A stretch of 64,000 nucleotides of DNA, from the NCBI GenBank assembly GCA_015680685.1, contig MNCI01038015.1, positions 148,124 through 212,123 on the forward strand, read 5' to 3'. The position numbers and the translations under genes were made by a program. Shown one piece after another: positions 35,174-47,562 of the stretch (position 1 is the first letter of the stretch; every line of letters starts with the position of its first letter). Origin of the DNA: Gnetum montanum (taxonomy: Eukaryota > Streptophyta > Gnetopsida > Gnetales > Gnetaceae). The notes under the pieces are model-generated. The model did no database searches, was not told the DNA's origin, and saw only the letters and a program-made list of their open reading frames with translations.

Positions 35174-36128
35174 GATTTTCAAAAAGATGAATGAGAGTTT
35201 CTATTTTTAATATTTATACTCACAATAGCATTTATTACCCTTACCTACTAGGCCACAGTGTAAATCTCATGATGATGTATTATAAATCAACATAAACTTG
35301 CTTTGATGCTATATTAAGTTTGTTATCAAAGTGAGCACAAGATTCAAGGAAATGATAAATAATTTATGTTAATATATGTTAAGATAACAACATTGGAGTT
35401 TGACTACACCATAAGGGAATAGACACCACTGTGGTGCCTTTAACATATCATATATACTCAAGATAGTATAAAACTTAGTTTGGGATATAAGTTGAACACC
35501 TTTTTATTTATCTCATGTGTTCATGATGCTTACACATAACTTTTTAGTATTATTTATAGATATAAAGTAATTATCATGATGTTTAAAGAAAGATATAACA
35601 ATTAATTATGAGTTAATTAACATATGATTAATATAAACTATTTATTAAGCATAAATAGAAGACATCACCATAATAGTATAAATATAATCTCATGGTGTTA
35701 GTTCATATAGACTTCTTTTGAATGTTGAGCTTGATTATATATACCAAATCCTTAACAAAAATGTTTAGTAGAAGGATAATTGTAAAATTATTAAAATTTT
35801 TTGATGATTAGTAGGGTAAATTTTGAAAAGTGTTTCAAAATGGGTTAGATAGAGAGTGCATGATTGATAGATTTATTACACTTTTAGAAAAGGGAAAATT
35901 AAATTTAAATAATTTAGATTGATCATGATTAGTAATTTTTTAAGTATAATTTTGGATAAAAAACTAGGATGTTGGGTGGTTTTACAAGTAAGTTATAGAA
36001 AAAAAAAATAAACATTTTATAGCAGATTATTTGGTTACTTTCAAATACTATAACAATATTGAACAGTCAAATGAAAATATTTATATACTTTGTGGAGATG
36101 TTAAGTATTTAATAAAGTTAGGAGAGAA
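35174..36128. other. Intergenic DNA with dispersed repeat R1 (copy b, 35385-35760)
   Basis: 35385-35760 aligns with 21715-22100 in the same orientation (shared ggtgcctttaaca/gcat, gttgaa, catgatgttt, tatttattaag, ttgaatgttgagcttgat). No protein recognised. The rest is AT-rich without features. Confidence 0.5.
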
Positions 36129-36280
36129 TAATGAGGTGTTAGCTCAGTGGTAAGAATCTTGATTTGAAAGCTCTAAGTCATGGGTTTGATTTTGGTAGAC
36201 AATGCTAAGTTGTAAAGTTCTAATTGAACTATATATCTTGGGGTGCATCTATATTACAATTATTTCAGGGTTTCAACACC
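36129..36280 (+). repeat. tRNA-like SINE, copy S1 (best-preserved promoter)
   Basis: The stretch gttagctcagtggtaaga (36138-36155) is a near-perfect Pol III A box and gggtttgattttgg (36182-36195) a B box, spaced about as in tRNA genes. It continues with a conserved body (gacaatgctaagttgtaaag) and 3' end (atatatcttggggtgcatct ... tttcaacacc). At least five related copies occur in the window, two with target-site duplications. Confidence 0.78.
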
Positions 36281-36354
36281 ACCTTGATAAATTTAAAAGG
36301 AAAAAATTATGGATAAAGTTTATTAAATTTTAGTTTGATCTATTTTACATATGG

Positions 36355-36450
36355 TAATGAACCGTGAGTGTTCCTAATGCTCAAACATATAGATCAAACA
36401 AACGTACATGTATGACCTAATCATAATCCATGGATAGGACTGTATATGCT
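36355..36450 (-). repeat. LTR end fragment of the E4-like family
   Basis: taatgaaccgtgagtgttcc and the following catgtatgacctaatcataa match the outer edge of E4 LTRs (39987-40075). Only about 95 bases remain. Confidence 0.5.
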
Positions 36451-36516
36451 TTAGCTAGTTAATGCTAAGGTTGTTGATTGTTTTCTTCTTACTAAAGTTA
36501 GTGGGATGTTAGATCC

Positions 36517-36536
36517 AAAAAAAAAAAAAAAAAAAT
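36517..36536. repeat. A20 homopolymer
   Basis: Twenty consecutive A. Might be a retroposon tail, but no body can be attached with confidence. Confidence 0.9.
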
Positions 36537-36739
36537 ATTAGTGATGAGAAAAGAAAATTCAAAGTACCTCACAAGACCGAGTAGAAATCATCATATATAT
36601 ATATAGAAAAATCTTCCCAATTTTAGGACTATCTACCTAGGTGCACAACTTTACAATTAATAATTCAAAAAAATAAATTAGAAAAATTAATTGTTAGTAA
36701 GAAGGAAGGTCTCGGTCCTAATAAAATTTACATCACTTT

Positions 36740-37650
36740 TCAACATCTATGATTGAACTTAAAATGACAAAAGAATTCAAGATAAAGAGTTGTGGCTTAA
36801 TCTCAAAGCAAAAAAGTAGTATCAATTATGGAAGATCTTCATCTCATTGCTTATTATTAATCTTATGTCATGAATCTTTACCATTAAATGTAATATTCTT
36901 GTTGACATTAGTTTTAATCTTTGAGTTAACGGTATTTTTTTCAGACTAGGAACAATTTTCCTTATGAGCTATCTATCAAGGTTACTTAATACTTTCTCTA
37001 ATATTAGTAAAAATATACATAGAGGCTTTTATCTTTTATGTATTCTTTATTTCCACTTGATCATTATTATCATTGATATTAAATTAAATTTTCATATCTT
37101 CAGCTTCATATTTTTTTTTCTATCTTCAACTTCAACATAGTTTTTCTTTTCTTTGGAATCTTTTTTCTTAAGCAGTAAAGAACAAGCATTAAATAAATGT
37201 TTGTCATAATGGTAAAATTTGTAAGAATTAGGATGATTATAATATGTAATTGGCTAAATATCAGTTTTTTCTCTTACTTGTAATAACAATTCCTTTTTAC
37301 AATTGAGAAGGTTGATTTTAACAAAAGAGGATTTACGAAAACCAAAGGTTGTTGAAATAAACTTCATATGCCTAATGGGACTGAAAAGACTAATAATTTC
37401 TTGCTAAGCTTTCTAAAAAATCAATGGAAAATTATATAACTCAAAAAAACATGGAACATTAGCATATCATGTAGCTTGGACATCAAAATCTAAAACCTAG
37501 TTATGAATGATCAACACTGCATGCTATGTATAAAAGACCTTATATCTAGAGCATGCTATATCATCAAAGCATTACCTAATCCAACAAGTAGAAAAAAAAG
37601 AATAATATCAATCATGAAGAACTTAGATGTCATGTTTTTTCATCACATCA
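36740..37650 (-). pseudogene. L1-type LINE ORF1 remnant (DUF4283/zinc knuckle)
   Basis: On the minus strand a broken frame reads MKFISTTFGFRKSSFVKINLL, then KKELLLQV, then HPNSYKFYHYDKHLFNAC. This resembles plant L1 ORF1 proteins, in which a DUF4283 domain is followed by a CX2CX4HX4C knuckle; here the cysteines are mostly replaced. Stops are common. Identification rests on this motif order alone. Confidence 0.5.
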
Positions 37651-38021
37651 TTAAACTATGAAACTGAACTTTAATTAAGAGACATATAACCCAAAATTTG
37701 AATGAACATATATTGTAATGAAATATCAGCAACCAATGACTCATATACATCATTAAGAAAAAAAATAAAGTGTTCTAGTTGCATCAACATTATTGGAAGA
37801 AGGCATCATGACTCATTTTGTTATTAGCTTATAAATTTGCATTTTGAGAATCAACAATAATATCCATCAATAAAAGAAGTAGAAATTTCAACATTGGTTA
37901 AAGATGTTGAGAGTAGTATAGAATCCCCCATAGGAGAATTCTATAGAAATTAGATCCATTAGAGAAAAATTGAAGAGAGAAAAATTAGATTTACTAAAAA
38001 AGTCAAAATTTTTGGAGAAAC

Positions 38022-38768
38022 ATTAGATCCAGTCCATGATCCTCTATCATGAAGATAAATAAAATAGAGGTATATGCTTGAAATGTATAGTTTAACTCAT
38101 AGTAAGGTATATAATGTGATGATATTGTTTAATTTAAAAGACGTAAAGGTAAAACATTAAAAATTAAAAATTAAATCTAATTAATTAAGAGACAAAAAAA
38201 ATTAAACTAGCCTAAGGTGATAAGTATCTATTCCTAGCCTACCATTTACATCTTGGGCTCATACAATTGTCATTGGGATTACTAAGTAACTTGCTATTGG
38301 ATGAACCAAGCAATGTTACTACTGGGTTACCAATAATTGTACTTCACACTTGAAACTAATCATACGTATTCCACCAAAATACTAACATAAAATACAAACA
38401 TAAATTGCATAGGAAATATAAAATACATTGAAAATAAAAGTATAATGAAAAGTAATTCTATTCTAGGTGATGTAGTACAATGATTATAAATAATCTTGAT
38501 CTTTATTTCTATTCATGAAGCATATATATATACACTTTATTCAAATAAAGATGTCATAGAATTGCTTATGATCATAGTACAAGCATTCATAGACTAACCA
38601 TAAATTCAAGAAATCAAATTGAAAGAGTTTGAGTAGGAATGGATCAAAAGGTATATTAAATACGATCATTGGCTAGCATTTATAGATTTTACTAGGTTTA
38701 AGTACACAGTATCTATGAGTATGATATCATAGATGCGATGCCACAATCAACTTATTTACTATTTATCA
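38022..38768 (-). repeat. Truncated LTR of the E4-like family
   Basis: Matches the E4 LTR from its interior (agttcatgatcattgtcc-like, plus gtttaactc, the accaagt/gggttacca motifs, aataatcttgatctttattt) to near its inner end with a decayed GATATC array (38720-38745). The outer 100 bases and any internal region are missing. Confidence 0.65.
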
Positions 38769-38785
38769 TATGGTTATTAGGCTAA

Positions 38786-38934
38786 TGATGAGGTGTTAGC
38801 CTACCAAGACACTTGATTTGGAAGAGTTAGGTCATGGGCTTGATTTTGGTGGACAATGCTAAGTCATATAAAGTCCTATTTAGACTATATATCTTGGGGT
38901 ATACCTATGTTTCATTTATTTCATGTTACAACAC
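38786..38934 (+). repeat. tRNA-like SINE, copy S2
   Basis: gatgaggtgttagc ... gtcatgggcttgattttggt ... actatatatcttggggtata ... acaacac follows S1 closely; the A box is damaged. It lies directly after the truncated LTR. Confidence 0.65.
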
Positions 38935-39482
38935 TTCCCCCACCTCCCACTAGAGATTTCATGCTCATTTTACCAAAGAGTTGAAAGAAAAATATTATAG
39001 AGAAGGTTATTTTACCAACTTGGTTTGCTTGCTTATTTTAACAAAAATTAATTCATCTAGAAATCCTCTTGAAAATTTTACTTAGTTTAATCTTTTACCT
39101 TTTTAAATAAATAATTCTAAATGTTTCTTAGTATGTTCAATATTTGTTTTTAGAATAATGAATTTTTATGTTAGAAGTTTTATTTTGATTATGGTGGACA
39201 ATTTCAAGTTCTAACATAACTCCTATGGTAATCTCGCATCCACCCAACACCACATGTGTGCCTTTTTTGGGTTAGGAAGGGGCTTGAGAGGGGTGGGGGA
39301 TGGACATTTTGTTATGGTATCAATTTTAGTTTAATTATGATTGAAATATCATCATGTAGTTTTTTATTTTTGAAATATGTTTTTTCTCCTTTTTAACTAG
39401 CTTAGTTTGATTTACCTCTTTCTTATTTTGTTTATTGTTGTTTGTTTGTTTGTTTTTTTATAGTTTTTTTCTTAATTAATTT
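38935..39482. other. AT-rich intergenic DNA
   Basis: Nothing recognised apart from T-rich runs (39420-39475). Confidence 0.4.
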
Positions 39483-39986
39483 TGATCAAGAGGTTAAATA
39501 TTAATTGTACTTGGATAACAGTAAATAATATATATTTTGTTCATAAATCTCTAAGGGGTTTGATCATGTATCACTAAATAATATATATTTGATTTGGGCC
39601 GAGAGGCCAACTACTAATTGTGCTTGGGTAACAATGATTAATATATATTTTATCCATAATACTAATGGTTTTGGGGGAGTCAGAATCCAAAATAAGTGAA
39701 GCATACATATACCCCAAGATATATAGTCTAATTAGAACCTTATATAATACAACATTGTCCACCAAAATCAAACCCATAACCTAAAGCTTTCATAATACTA
39801 ACAGTTTAATCATGTAACATTATGTTATATATATTTTATTCATAAGAGAGACCAACTATCAACCTTCCTATGGTAATAGTAAATAATATTGTGTGACATT
39901 AAAGAGTATTTTCCAATTGTTTTGGTTGAGAGGCCAACTACCATCATACTTTGGTAATGGTAAATAATATATGTTTTGTTCATAAC
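39483..39986. repeat. Tandem repeat of about 80-112 bp, four units
   Basis: Units marked by gagaggccaacta (about 39488, 39598, 39846, 39928), then taataatatatattttgttcata-type sequence and ctaaggggtttgatcatg. A fifth partial unit continues at 52886-52955 beyond E4, so E4 split the array. SINE S4 sits inside the second or third unit. Confidence 0.75.
39666..39790 (-). repeat. 5'-truncated SINE copy S4 with 11-bp target-site duplication
   Basis: Antisense copy of the SINE from just before the B box to the 3' end, flanked by CATAATACTAA at 39655-39665 and 39791-39801. The perfect flanking repeat proves insertion as a unit and fixes both ends. Confidence 0.82.
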
Positions 39987-40845
39987 TGATGAATAGTTGG
40001 GTATTCCAACACTTAACCATACAAGTCACAAGTGTTCATGTACGACTAGATCATAATTTGCAGATGGGAAATGTAAGTATACTAGTAGTTGATGTTCAGT
40101 TCATGATCATTGTCCTTCCACTTAGAGTTAACGAGGTGCAAATTGTATGGTTTAAATCTTAGTGAGATGTATGATGTACTGATGTTGTTTGGCTTGAAAT
40201 ATGCAATGTAGGCATAATAAAAGAGATTGGGAATCTAAGACTAAGTATAGTGTAAGTGTCAATATATTCTATCCTATTGGCGATAAGCATCTGTTTCTAG
40301 TTTTCTGTACACATCCTAGGCTGATGCAACTATTACTAAAATTACTAAGTAACTTTACTACTAAGTGAATCAAGCGAAGTCACTACTGGGTTACTAAATA
40401 GTTACACTTTATGCTTAAAAATACTCATACTTATTTTTCCTTATTAATAGACATTGAGAAAATAAAGGACTTAGTAAAAGTAAATGACTTAGTAAATGTA
40501 AACAACATGGAAAAGTAAAATTATGCTAAGTGAATTGTTGCAATGACGAAAAATAATCTTGATCTTTATTACCATTTATGAATTGTGTCTAGAAATAGTC
40601 CAATCAAATAAAGATTTCATACACCTATAATTCACCACACTGTGGGCATTTGCTCTAACTCTAACTCATGAAAACAAATTGCAAGAGTTTTGCTAAGTGT
40701 TAACAAAATTTTTCTCTTTTAATATGACATTGAATTGGTATTTATAGACATGACCATGGCCCACTATATTACATCTACGATGATATATGTAGAGCTATGA
40801 TATCATAGATACGATATCATAGTTTATGGAACAACAGTTTCATCA
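39987..40845 (-). repeat. 3' LTR of E4
   Basis: 859 bp from TGATGAATAG to TTTCATCA. It contains a TATA sequence (reverse of ggtatttatagac), decayed GATATC units (40780-40825) and three copies of an ACTACTGGGTTACC-type motif. Confidence 0.9.
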
Positions 40846-41093
40846 TACCCCATGATTGATTGAAAACTCATCATTAAGTTAAAAAAAAGGAGAATAGAGT
40901 TCCTTATGAATTTGTGGGGTTATATATAGACTTTGACATTATAACTTATATATGCATAATTGACTCTACTATGAATGCTACATTGTGGTTCAAGTAGTGT
41001 TTACAAAATTATCATGCAGCACATGATTGACACATATAATAAAAATAAGTCAAAATAAAATAAGAAAACATAAAAAAAATCTTGATATAGTCC

Positions 41094-43863
41094 TTATGTT
41101 CTAGGTGGTGGTGGCTCATCCATCAACTTCTTTTTCTTATTATTAGGCTTTTGAAATTGATACTTGTTGAGTAGCTCTTGAAGCTTCTTTTCTTTGGATC
41201 TTGGATCATGTATTGTCCAAGAAAATTTAGCAATGTTTACTAGAGTTGGTACTTCCTAATGACATAGAAATTGGTGAAACATCTTTTTATCTTTTATGTA
41301 CCATGTTGTAGACTACCTTCATTCTTCTTTAAAAGCCTTGGCTATTTTTCTATGTTTTTGGTAATCATTCATGCTTTTGGCTAGGTTTGCTGCTACATCT
41401 TTTTGATCCTGGTAGCTAGCTTTGACCACTTGTAGCTCAGAGTTTGCTATGTGAAGCTTTTTTCATGCATCCTTTTTGTCTACAAACTCCTTCTTATACA
41501 TTACATAAATTGTAGCCACTTGTTATTTCAATTCCATTTTAGGCATCTCTACTATTAATTTGGCTAAGTTAGTGTATCAGAGATTCACTAACCCCATGTA
41601 CTTTGTTAGATCTTCAATCTATAGGTCTTTATTCTTGATTTTGACTTGGTATATGTGGGTGAGAGTATCTATGATGGGTTGCTAATTAGGTGTTTGTGCT
41701 ATGATGGGGTAGATTCTAGCTTTGGCCATATGGATTTCATTTTTGTTAATTTTCTTATACCTTCCCACTTAATCTCTGAAGTGTTTCTTTAGCTATTCAT
41801 GCTTCTTGGCCTCATTTTTTCATGTGTTGACCTCAATGATTAATTTTTGGTGTACAACATAGACTTCTTTTATGAATAGGGTTTAATTTTATTTGGTCAA
41901 TTATCTGATGTAAAGGTTGACTTGAGCAAATTACTCTCTTAGCTAATGGATGCTTTCTTCTAACACATTCTTTTATTTCTCTCCATTTGTCAACCTTACA
42001 TTATGCACAACAATTCTCTTGTTTTCTTCTTTAAGTATAGTCAGGACTTTGACATGGGCATATGTTTGGGCATTTGCCACTAAAGTGCTCCATACTACCT
42101 TCTCCTTCTCCATATCCATCTATGCATACTTAGCCATTAGTTGGTCAACTTGTTCATTCCTAAATTAATCTAGTTGGTTAGGTGCAATGTACTGTACAAG
42201 GTTTTATTTTTGTACTCTAAGTGTGTCTAATTCCTCTTGTAACCTCTAGACTTCATTTTTTAGGATGTTACATTTAGGTTTCAATCATGACCAGCTTACC
42301 TTTGGTTGAAATTAATTATGACTGAACTGCAATGATATCACAAGGGATATTGAAAAGATTTTGCAATACTTGTCTTGTCTACAATAGGTTTCCCAATATA
42401 TCCTTGTGCTTTGCTAGGGTCATTGACATTCTGGAAATAGTTTCTATATCTTTTATTTTAGTGATATTAGTTTTTGGCATAATGGAAATATTAAAGAATT
42501 CTTTTATATGGTCAGTGATGACTATAATTGCTCCTATTACATGTTGATGTTGCATCACCACTATTGTGGCTCTTTCTCCTATTTTTAACATCATTAGGAA
42601 AGATGCAGTGTTCCCAAAGATTTTTTGTATCCAATTCTCATCTTCTCCTATCTACAACGAGATTTGATTACTCACAAGTCCTATTGATATGACAAGCTTA
42701 TGGGGAATATCTTGCACTCTATACATGCTTGAGACCTCATGGCTTTCCCAAATTGTTGTCTTAGAAATATGCTACAAATGGCTCTTTGAGGATTTATAAT
42801 TGTGTTGTGATGGAGGAGCACTTTTTCTTGGTGTATCGGTGGCTAGTGTTAATCCATTAGGTCTTGCTTGTTCCATTTCCATAGCCAAGATGTTTCTTGT
42901 CAGTGTAGATCTTGCTACTTCCTAAGTGCCTATTGGATTCTCTAGTTGATATTTCTTTGGAGGAACTAGTTTAGAGATTTTGGCAAAGGAGGCATTTTGA
43001 GCTTTGTGGAGTACATCATTAGTGTATCCCAATATTTTTGCTTGTCAAAAAAATATTTTGATAAGACATGGGAATGGTAGAGTAAGTTTCCTTGTCTTTT
43101 TCTCCTCAAATCTTCTTTGGATTTCCAAGAATAACAGATGAGATATATTGGCCTAGAATTTTTCATTCAAGATGGTGCTTCCTCTGGTAGCATAGGTGGA
43201 AATTCTGTTTAGTCTTTTTGTTAGGAATAGGTGATATGTCCCAATCTTGAAGTAAATTTTCTTAGCTATGGACAATCCACTATACTATTTCTCATAGGAC
43301 CTTTGTAGTCATAATTTTTTTTCCTTAGTGTTGGACCTTATAGAGGTTTGGACAATATTAGCTCCAATGTTTGGAATGTTTAGTCCCTTGGCTATTACTT
43401 CAACTAGGTATGGTACTATTATTCCCTCAACTTTTATAGTAGGATCATCTTGCTTAATTTCCAAAAACTGATATACTTCTCCCAAGTACCGTTCACTGTT
43501 GCTTGAGATGGTGGATCACAAAAGAGAGGCTTGTAGCTATTTACAAACTTTTGTAGAAAAAAATTACATAAACAGTTCAAAGTTTAACTCTACTATAATA
43601 GTGGACATGATTGACTTTTCTTGGATGGCTTGAAGACACTCATTTGAGAGTGTGAGTTATTGTCCTTGCTGTTGAGTAGCTAGAGCATCAGCTTCTACCT
43701 AAGCAGATTATCTTATCATAGGTGTGAGCTAATGGATGCTATAAGACTGGGCCTCTTACTTTGCAAGTGGAGTATGTTCTTTGATTCTTCCTTTGCCTCT
43801 TCCCCTTAGTCTTTTCTCTCTTGATTGTAAGTGTCCTTCTACTTCGGGTTTCTTGGGAGGCAT
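41094..43863 (-). pseudogene. ORF3 of E4: long extra reading frame between integrase and 3' LTR
   Basis: Starts MPPKKPEVEGHLQSREKRLR (basic) at 43863 and, through stops and frameshifts, can be followed to LMDEPPPPRT before TAA at 41094-41096, about 920 codons. Readable parts include QAIQEKSIMSTIIVELNF and CDPPSQATVNGTWEKYISFW (about 43500-43640), a 72-codon open piece at 42379-42594, and near the end a Lys/Gln/Glu-rich, probably coiled-coil stretch (KKLHIANSELQVVKASYQ, AANLAKSMNDYQKHRK). Several TGA stops stand where TGG would fit. E3 keeps the last about 140 codons. No membrane segments or env-like features are evident. I do not recognise the family. It could be a lineage-specific accessory protein or captured host sequence. 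Confidence 0.65.
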
Positions 43864-46559
43864 CTGCAATCATGAAGAATTTTAAAGATTACTTAAAGGA
43901 TTTCAAAAAAATCTCTAACAATTTATAATCCTTCCTCGAGTTCTTGGGTTTTGATTAAAATCATTTCTTATTATCACTTTTAGTTCTTATTGAGATTACA
44001 ACGTTAGAAAAATTTGTTTCTTGAATAAGATCCTTTATAAGAAAAACTCATAATTGAATTATTTCTAACAATTAGAAGAAAATTTATCTTGAATAATCTA
44101 CCACAATCTTTATTTTCTTATTTAGAATATGTTCACATTGTTATTTAGGAGGCATCATTAGGTTTATTACCTCATATTATGTTAGAATGTAGTCATTTCT
44201 TATTATTCTTACCCTTACTTTGTTCTTCTAGGCATTAGAAAAATTTGGCCCAAATTGTAAAATCTACATGCAATACTCTTTCCCACAACTAAGTTAGTCA
44301 CTCAATGAACAAAAAGAAATGAAAATGACTCAAATTAGACATGCGATGAGCAAGATATGGCTCTCTAAAGGTCAAAGATTAGATAAAGAACATGAACTCC
44401 CTAACTATGAAATGAGAGAATGAAAACATTTCTAACACCTCATGCATATATATAGTTTTTATAAGTGCAACATCGTAGATATGACCTTGTTGATGTGATA
44501 TTGCAAGGGCTAATATATCGTATCTATGATATCATCATTGAAATTTGTAAAATTGTGTGTGATTTGTAATGGAAAGATTAAATAAAATTGATGGTCTGAA
44601 AGGTATAAAGATGGTTCAAAGGATTCTGATCATAGGTGATGCTTAGAATGTAGGCTTTAGTCATTGAAAGTATGTGAAAGGAGGAGTTTGGGTAAGGTAA
44701 GTTAATTAATTTTTTAAAGAGATGATTAGTTAAAAATTATCGAACATACAAATGAATAAAAATATGTAGGGAAATAGTAATGATTAACTAAGTATTTAGG
44801 AGGTTTAAGATGATGTGAAATTGGTCATTAGTTATGAAACACAAGAATTATACAAGTGGTTCCTCTCCAAAGTAGGCTTCTACCCTTAGTGCCTTTGTAT
44901 AACCAAACCTACAAGTGTTTGTGCGCACTTAAGGAGTTGAATGTAAGTCATACATATCTTCCAAAACATGCATGATAGTATTGCCTTAATAAGAAAATAA
45001 CACCATATTATACAAAACCATTAAATTATTATTGTATACAATAGTACGATGGAGTGGTAGTAGTAGGGATTGCAGAAAATGGGACATGAGATGCCTTACG
45101 ATAGGCATAATGAATTCTATGTGTGATGCATGGTTAAAATGATCATTAGTCCTTTTGTTCAAGATACAAATCTAGTTCATACCACTAATAAGTGACATCA
45201 CATTGTATCATCCCAAAACTAACTACAAGACTACCACAGCTATAAGAAAAATTAAGACTTGACAATGAAGTACAAGGAAATAATTTATTAATAACACAAT
45301 TTATTTTTAAAGGAGACCTTTCCATTGGATAGAGGAGTGTCTTTAGGCATGGATAACATGTCCTTCTATCTCCATAACTAATGTGAGTCCAAGAAACCTT
45401 GAAATTTCTAAGAAGTCAACTACCTTTAGGTATAGTAACATGTCTTTCGAATAGAACCCCCAAAATTTTTTTACTATGTATATTTATTAGATTATTACTA
45501 TGTCAGTCTTACCCAAGGACTACCTTCATGCATGGGTAACATTTCGTTTTAGTGACATGGTAAGGTAGCACTTAGTTTAGACATACTTCTATTTTTCATT
45601 AGAACTCAAGTAAATAATACAACTTAATAGTAGGATAAGACTTATAGTAGTAGCCTTAGAGAATCCACAAATCCCCTTGATGTCACACCATTTTCATTCC
45701 CACTTGGGGTTTCACTTTTCTATCTAGGCATAATGATCATAAATTTATTTTAGTTTTATTGTGAAATGAATATGACTATTTCCATGGAAAAAACCTCTTA
45801 TTTTTGGAAATGAGTGGATGGATGATGTGGTCTTACTACATATATGATCAGTCTCTTAATGATTTGATAACATATGGTGAGGTTCTCATTGTTGTGAGTA
45901 CATATCATTTTATTTCTTTATAGTTTATTAGAAAAATCAATAGAAATGTGTACATGAAAATAGTAAAAATTATTGAAGAATGAGAAATAGGCAAGAAAGA
46001 AAAAGTGTATAAAGAACTTGAAGGATTTAAAGAATGAAAAATGATTAAGAAATATGAAAAGTATAAAATAATGGAAGAGATATTAAAGAATGTAAACATT
46101 AGTAAGAAAATGTGCAAAGTATTACAAAAATGTAAAAATAAGGTTTGGTTCCTATGTGTCCTAGTTGACACCCCCATGACTATCATCAAAAGTGAAAACT
46201 TGGAAGATTGAATGGGTAATGAATGGTCTAGTATGTAAGGTAGAGATTTTAGAGGAGTAGAGAAAGTCACAAAATGATTTTACTTGTTGAATATTGACAA
46301 GATTATGTTTTTGTGGGTCCACTGGATGATAAATTTGCATGGCACTTGGTTGGTATGTAGCGTGAATGATATAAGGTCATTCTCATATGGTTTGAAACTT
46401 AGTCTTTTTTGGAACATGGTTTGGGTTATAATAAAGGACATTATCTCCAAGCTTAATGGATACTTGTTTAATTTTGGCATCATGTCTACATTTGGAATAA
46501 TTATGGATTTCATTATTTATTTGAGCTATTAGTCAATTTTCATCTAAGAGATTGAGATT
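43864..46559 (-). other. Untranslated region of E4 between integrase and ORF3
   Basis: Aligns in parts with the 3' regions of E1-E3: the block at 44855-44910 (CTCTCCAAAGTAGGC) and three copies of the GGCATGGATAACATGTC-type motif at 45341-45365, 45424-45450 and 45519-45555. Open frames at 45905-46270 and 46280-46513 have no support. Confidence 0.6.
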
Positions 46560-47560
46560 CATTAATCTTCATTTTTGAGCTAATTCTAGGTCTAGGTCAA
46601 ATATGCTAGCAATTGTAAGGATATTTAATTTTGCTTAGATTAGTAGAGTAGGCAATTTTCCATAAACTAACTTGTATGGTGAATACCCTATAGGAAGTTT
46701 TCAGGATGATCTATATGCTTATAGAGCATCATTAATTTTAGTGCTCTATTCCTTCCTATATCAACTAATGGTCTAGTTAATTTTCTTTTGATTTCTCTAT
46801 TAGTCACTTCAGCTTGACCATTGCATGGGGGTGATAAGATGTAGTTAATTTATGATTGACCCTAAGTTGTTGCATTAGCTTCTTAAATGTAGCTCTAGTG
46901 AAATGAGTCTTGTTATATGATATTATCAAGCATGATACTCCAAATTTGTTCATCATGTATTATTGAAAGGACTTTGCAAATGTTGTGGCTATGCAATCCT
47001 TAACTACAGCTACTTTTGCTTACTTGGTGCAATAATCAACAAGCACTATAATGTAAGACTTTTCATTTGACATTGGTATAATGGATCCCATAGAGTTAAT
47101 TCCTCAAATATCAATGGGTTCCAATGGTTGTATCCATTGATTTAGCCCTTCATTTATGGTAGTTAATTCTCCATCTCTTTGGTATATTTCACAAGATTGT
47201 GCAAATTGATGTACATCCCTAAATATGGTAGGCCGGAAGTAGCATGCCATCATCAATTTTAGTGTTGACCATCATCTGACATAGTGACCACCATATGGTC
47301 CTTCATGCATATCTTGTAGGACTCTTTATTAATTTTCTTCTAGAACACACCATCATATCAATCCATCATCATATATCATATAAAGATTTCCATTAATTTC
47401 CATATACCTTTTTACCTTATAGAGAAACTATTCTTTCTACTTATTATCCAATTTACCATGAAGTTCTTGTATGGTTAGATATGTTATGTAATTAGTTATC
47501 CATGACTTCACTATTCAATCTACAATCATTGTTGTCTTTGTAAATAAATTTTCATTGGGA
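46560..47560 (-). pseudogene. int: integrase of E4
   Basis: Minus-strand pieces match E1 integrase: a zinc-finger region around 47150-47340, core text near 46800-47100 (NGQAEVTNREIKRKLTRPL around 46750-46830) and the C-terminal DLDLELAQKQRLMNLNLLDEN-like stretch ending near 46560. Many stops. Confidence 0.8.
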
Positions 47561-47562
47561 AA

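Noticed and set aside
36138-36200. tRNA gene
   Set aside because: A and B boxes are tRNA-like, but the acceptor and anticodon stems do not pair, and the sequence continues into a body shared with other dispersed copies; it is a SINE.
45905-46270. 121-codon hydrophobic frame on the minus strand in E4
   Set aside because: Phe/Leu/Ile/Ser-rich translation of A-rich DNA in a non-coding part of E4; not shared with E1-E3, so not an env gene.
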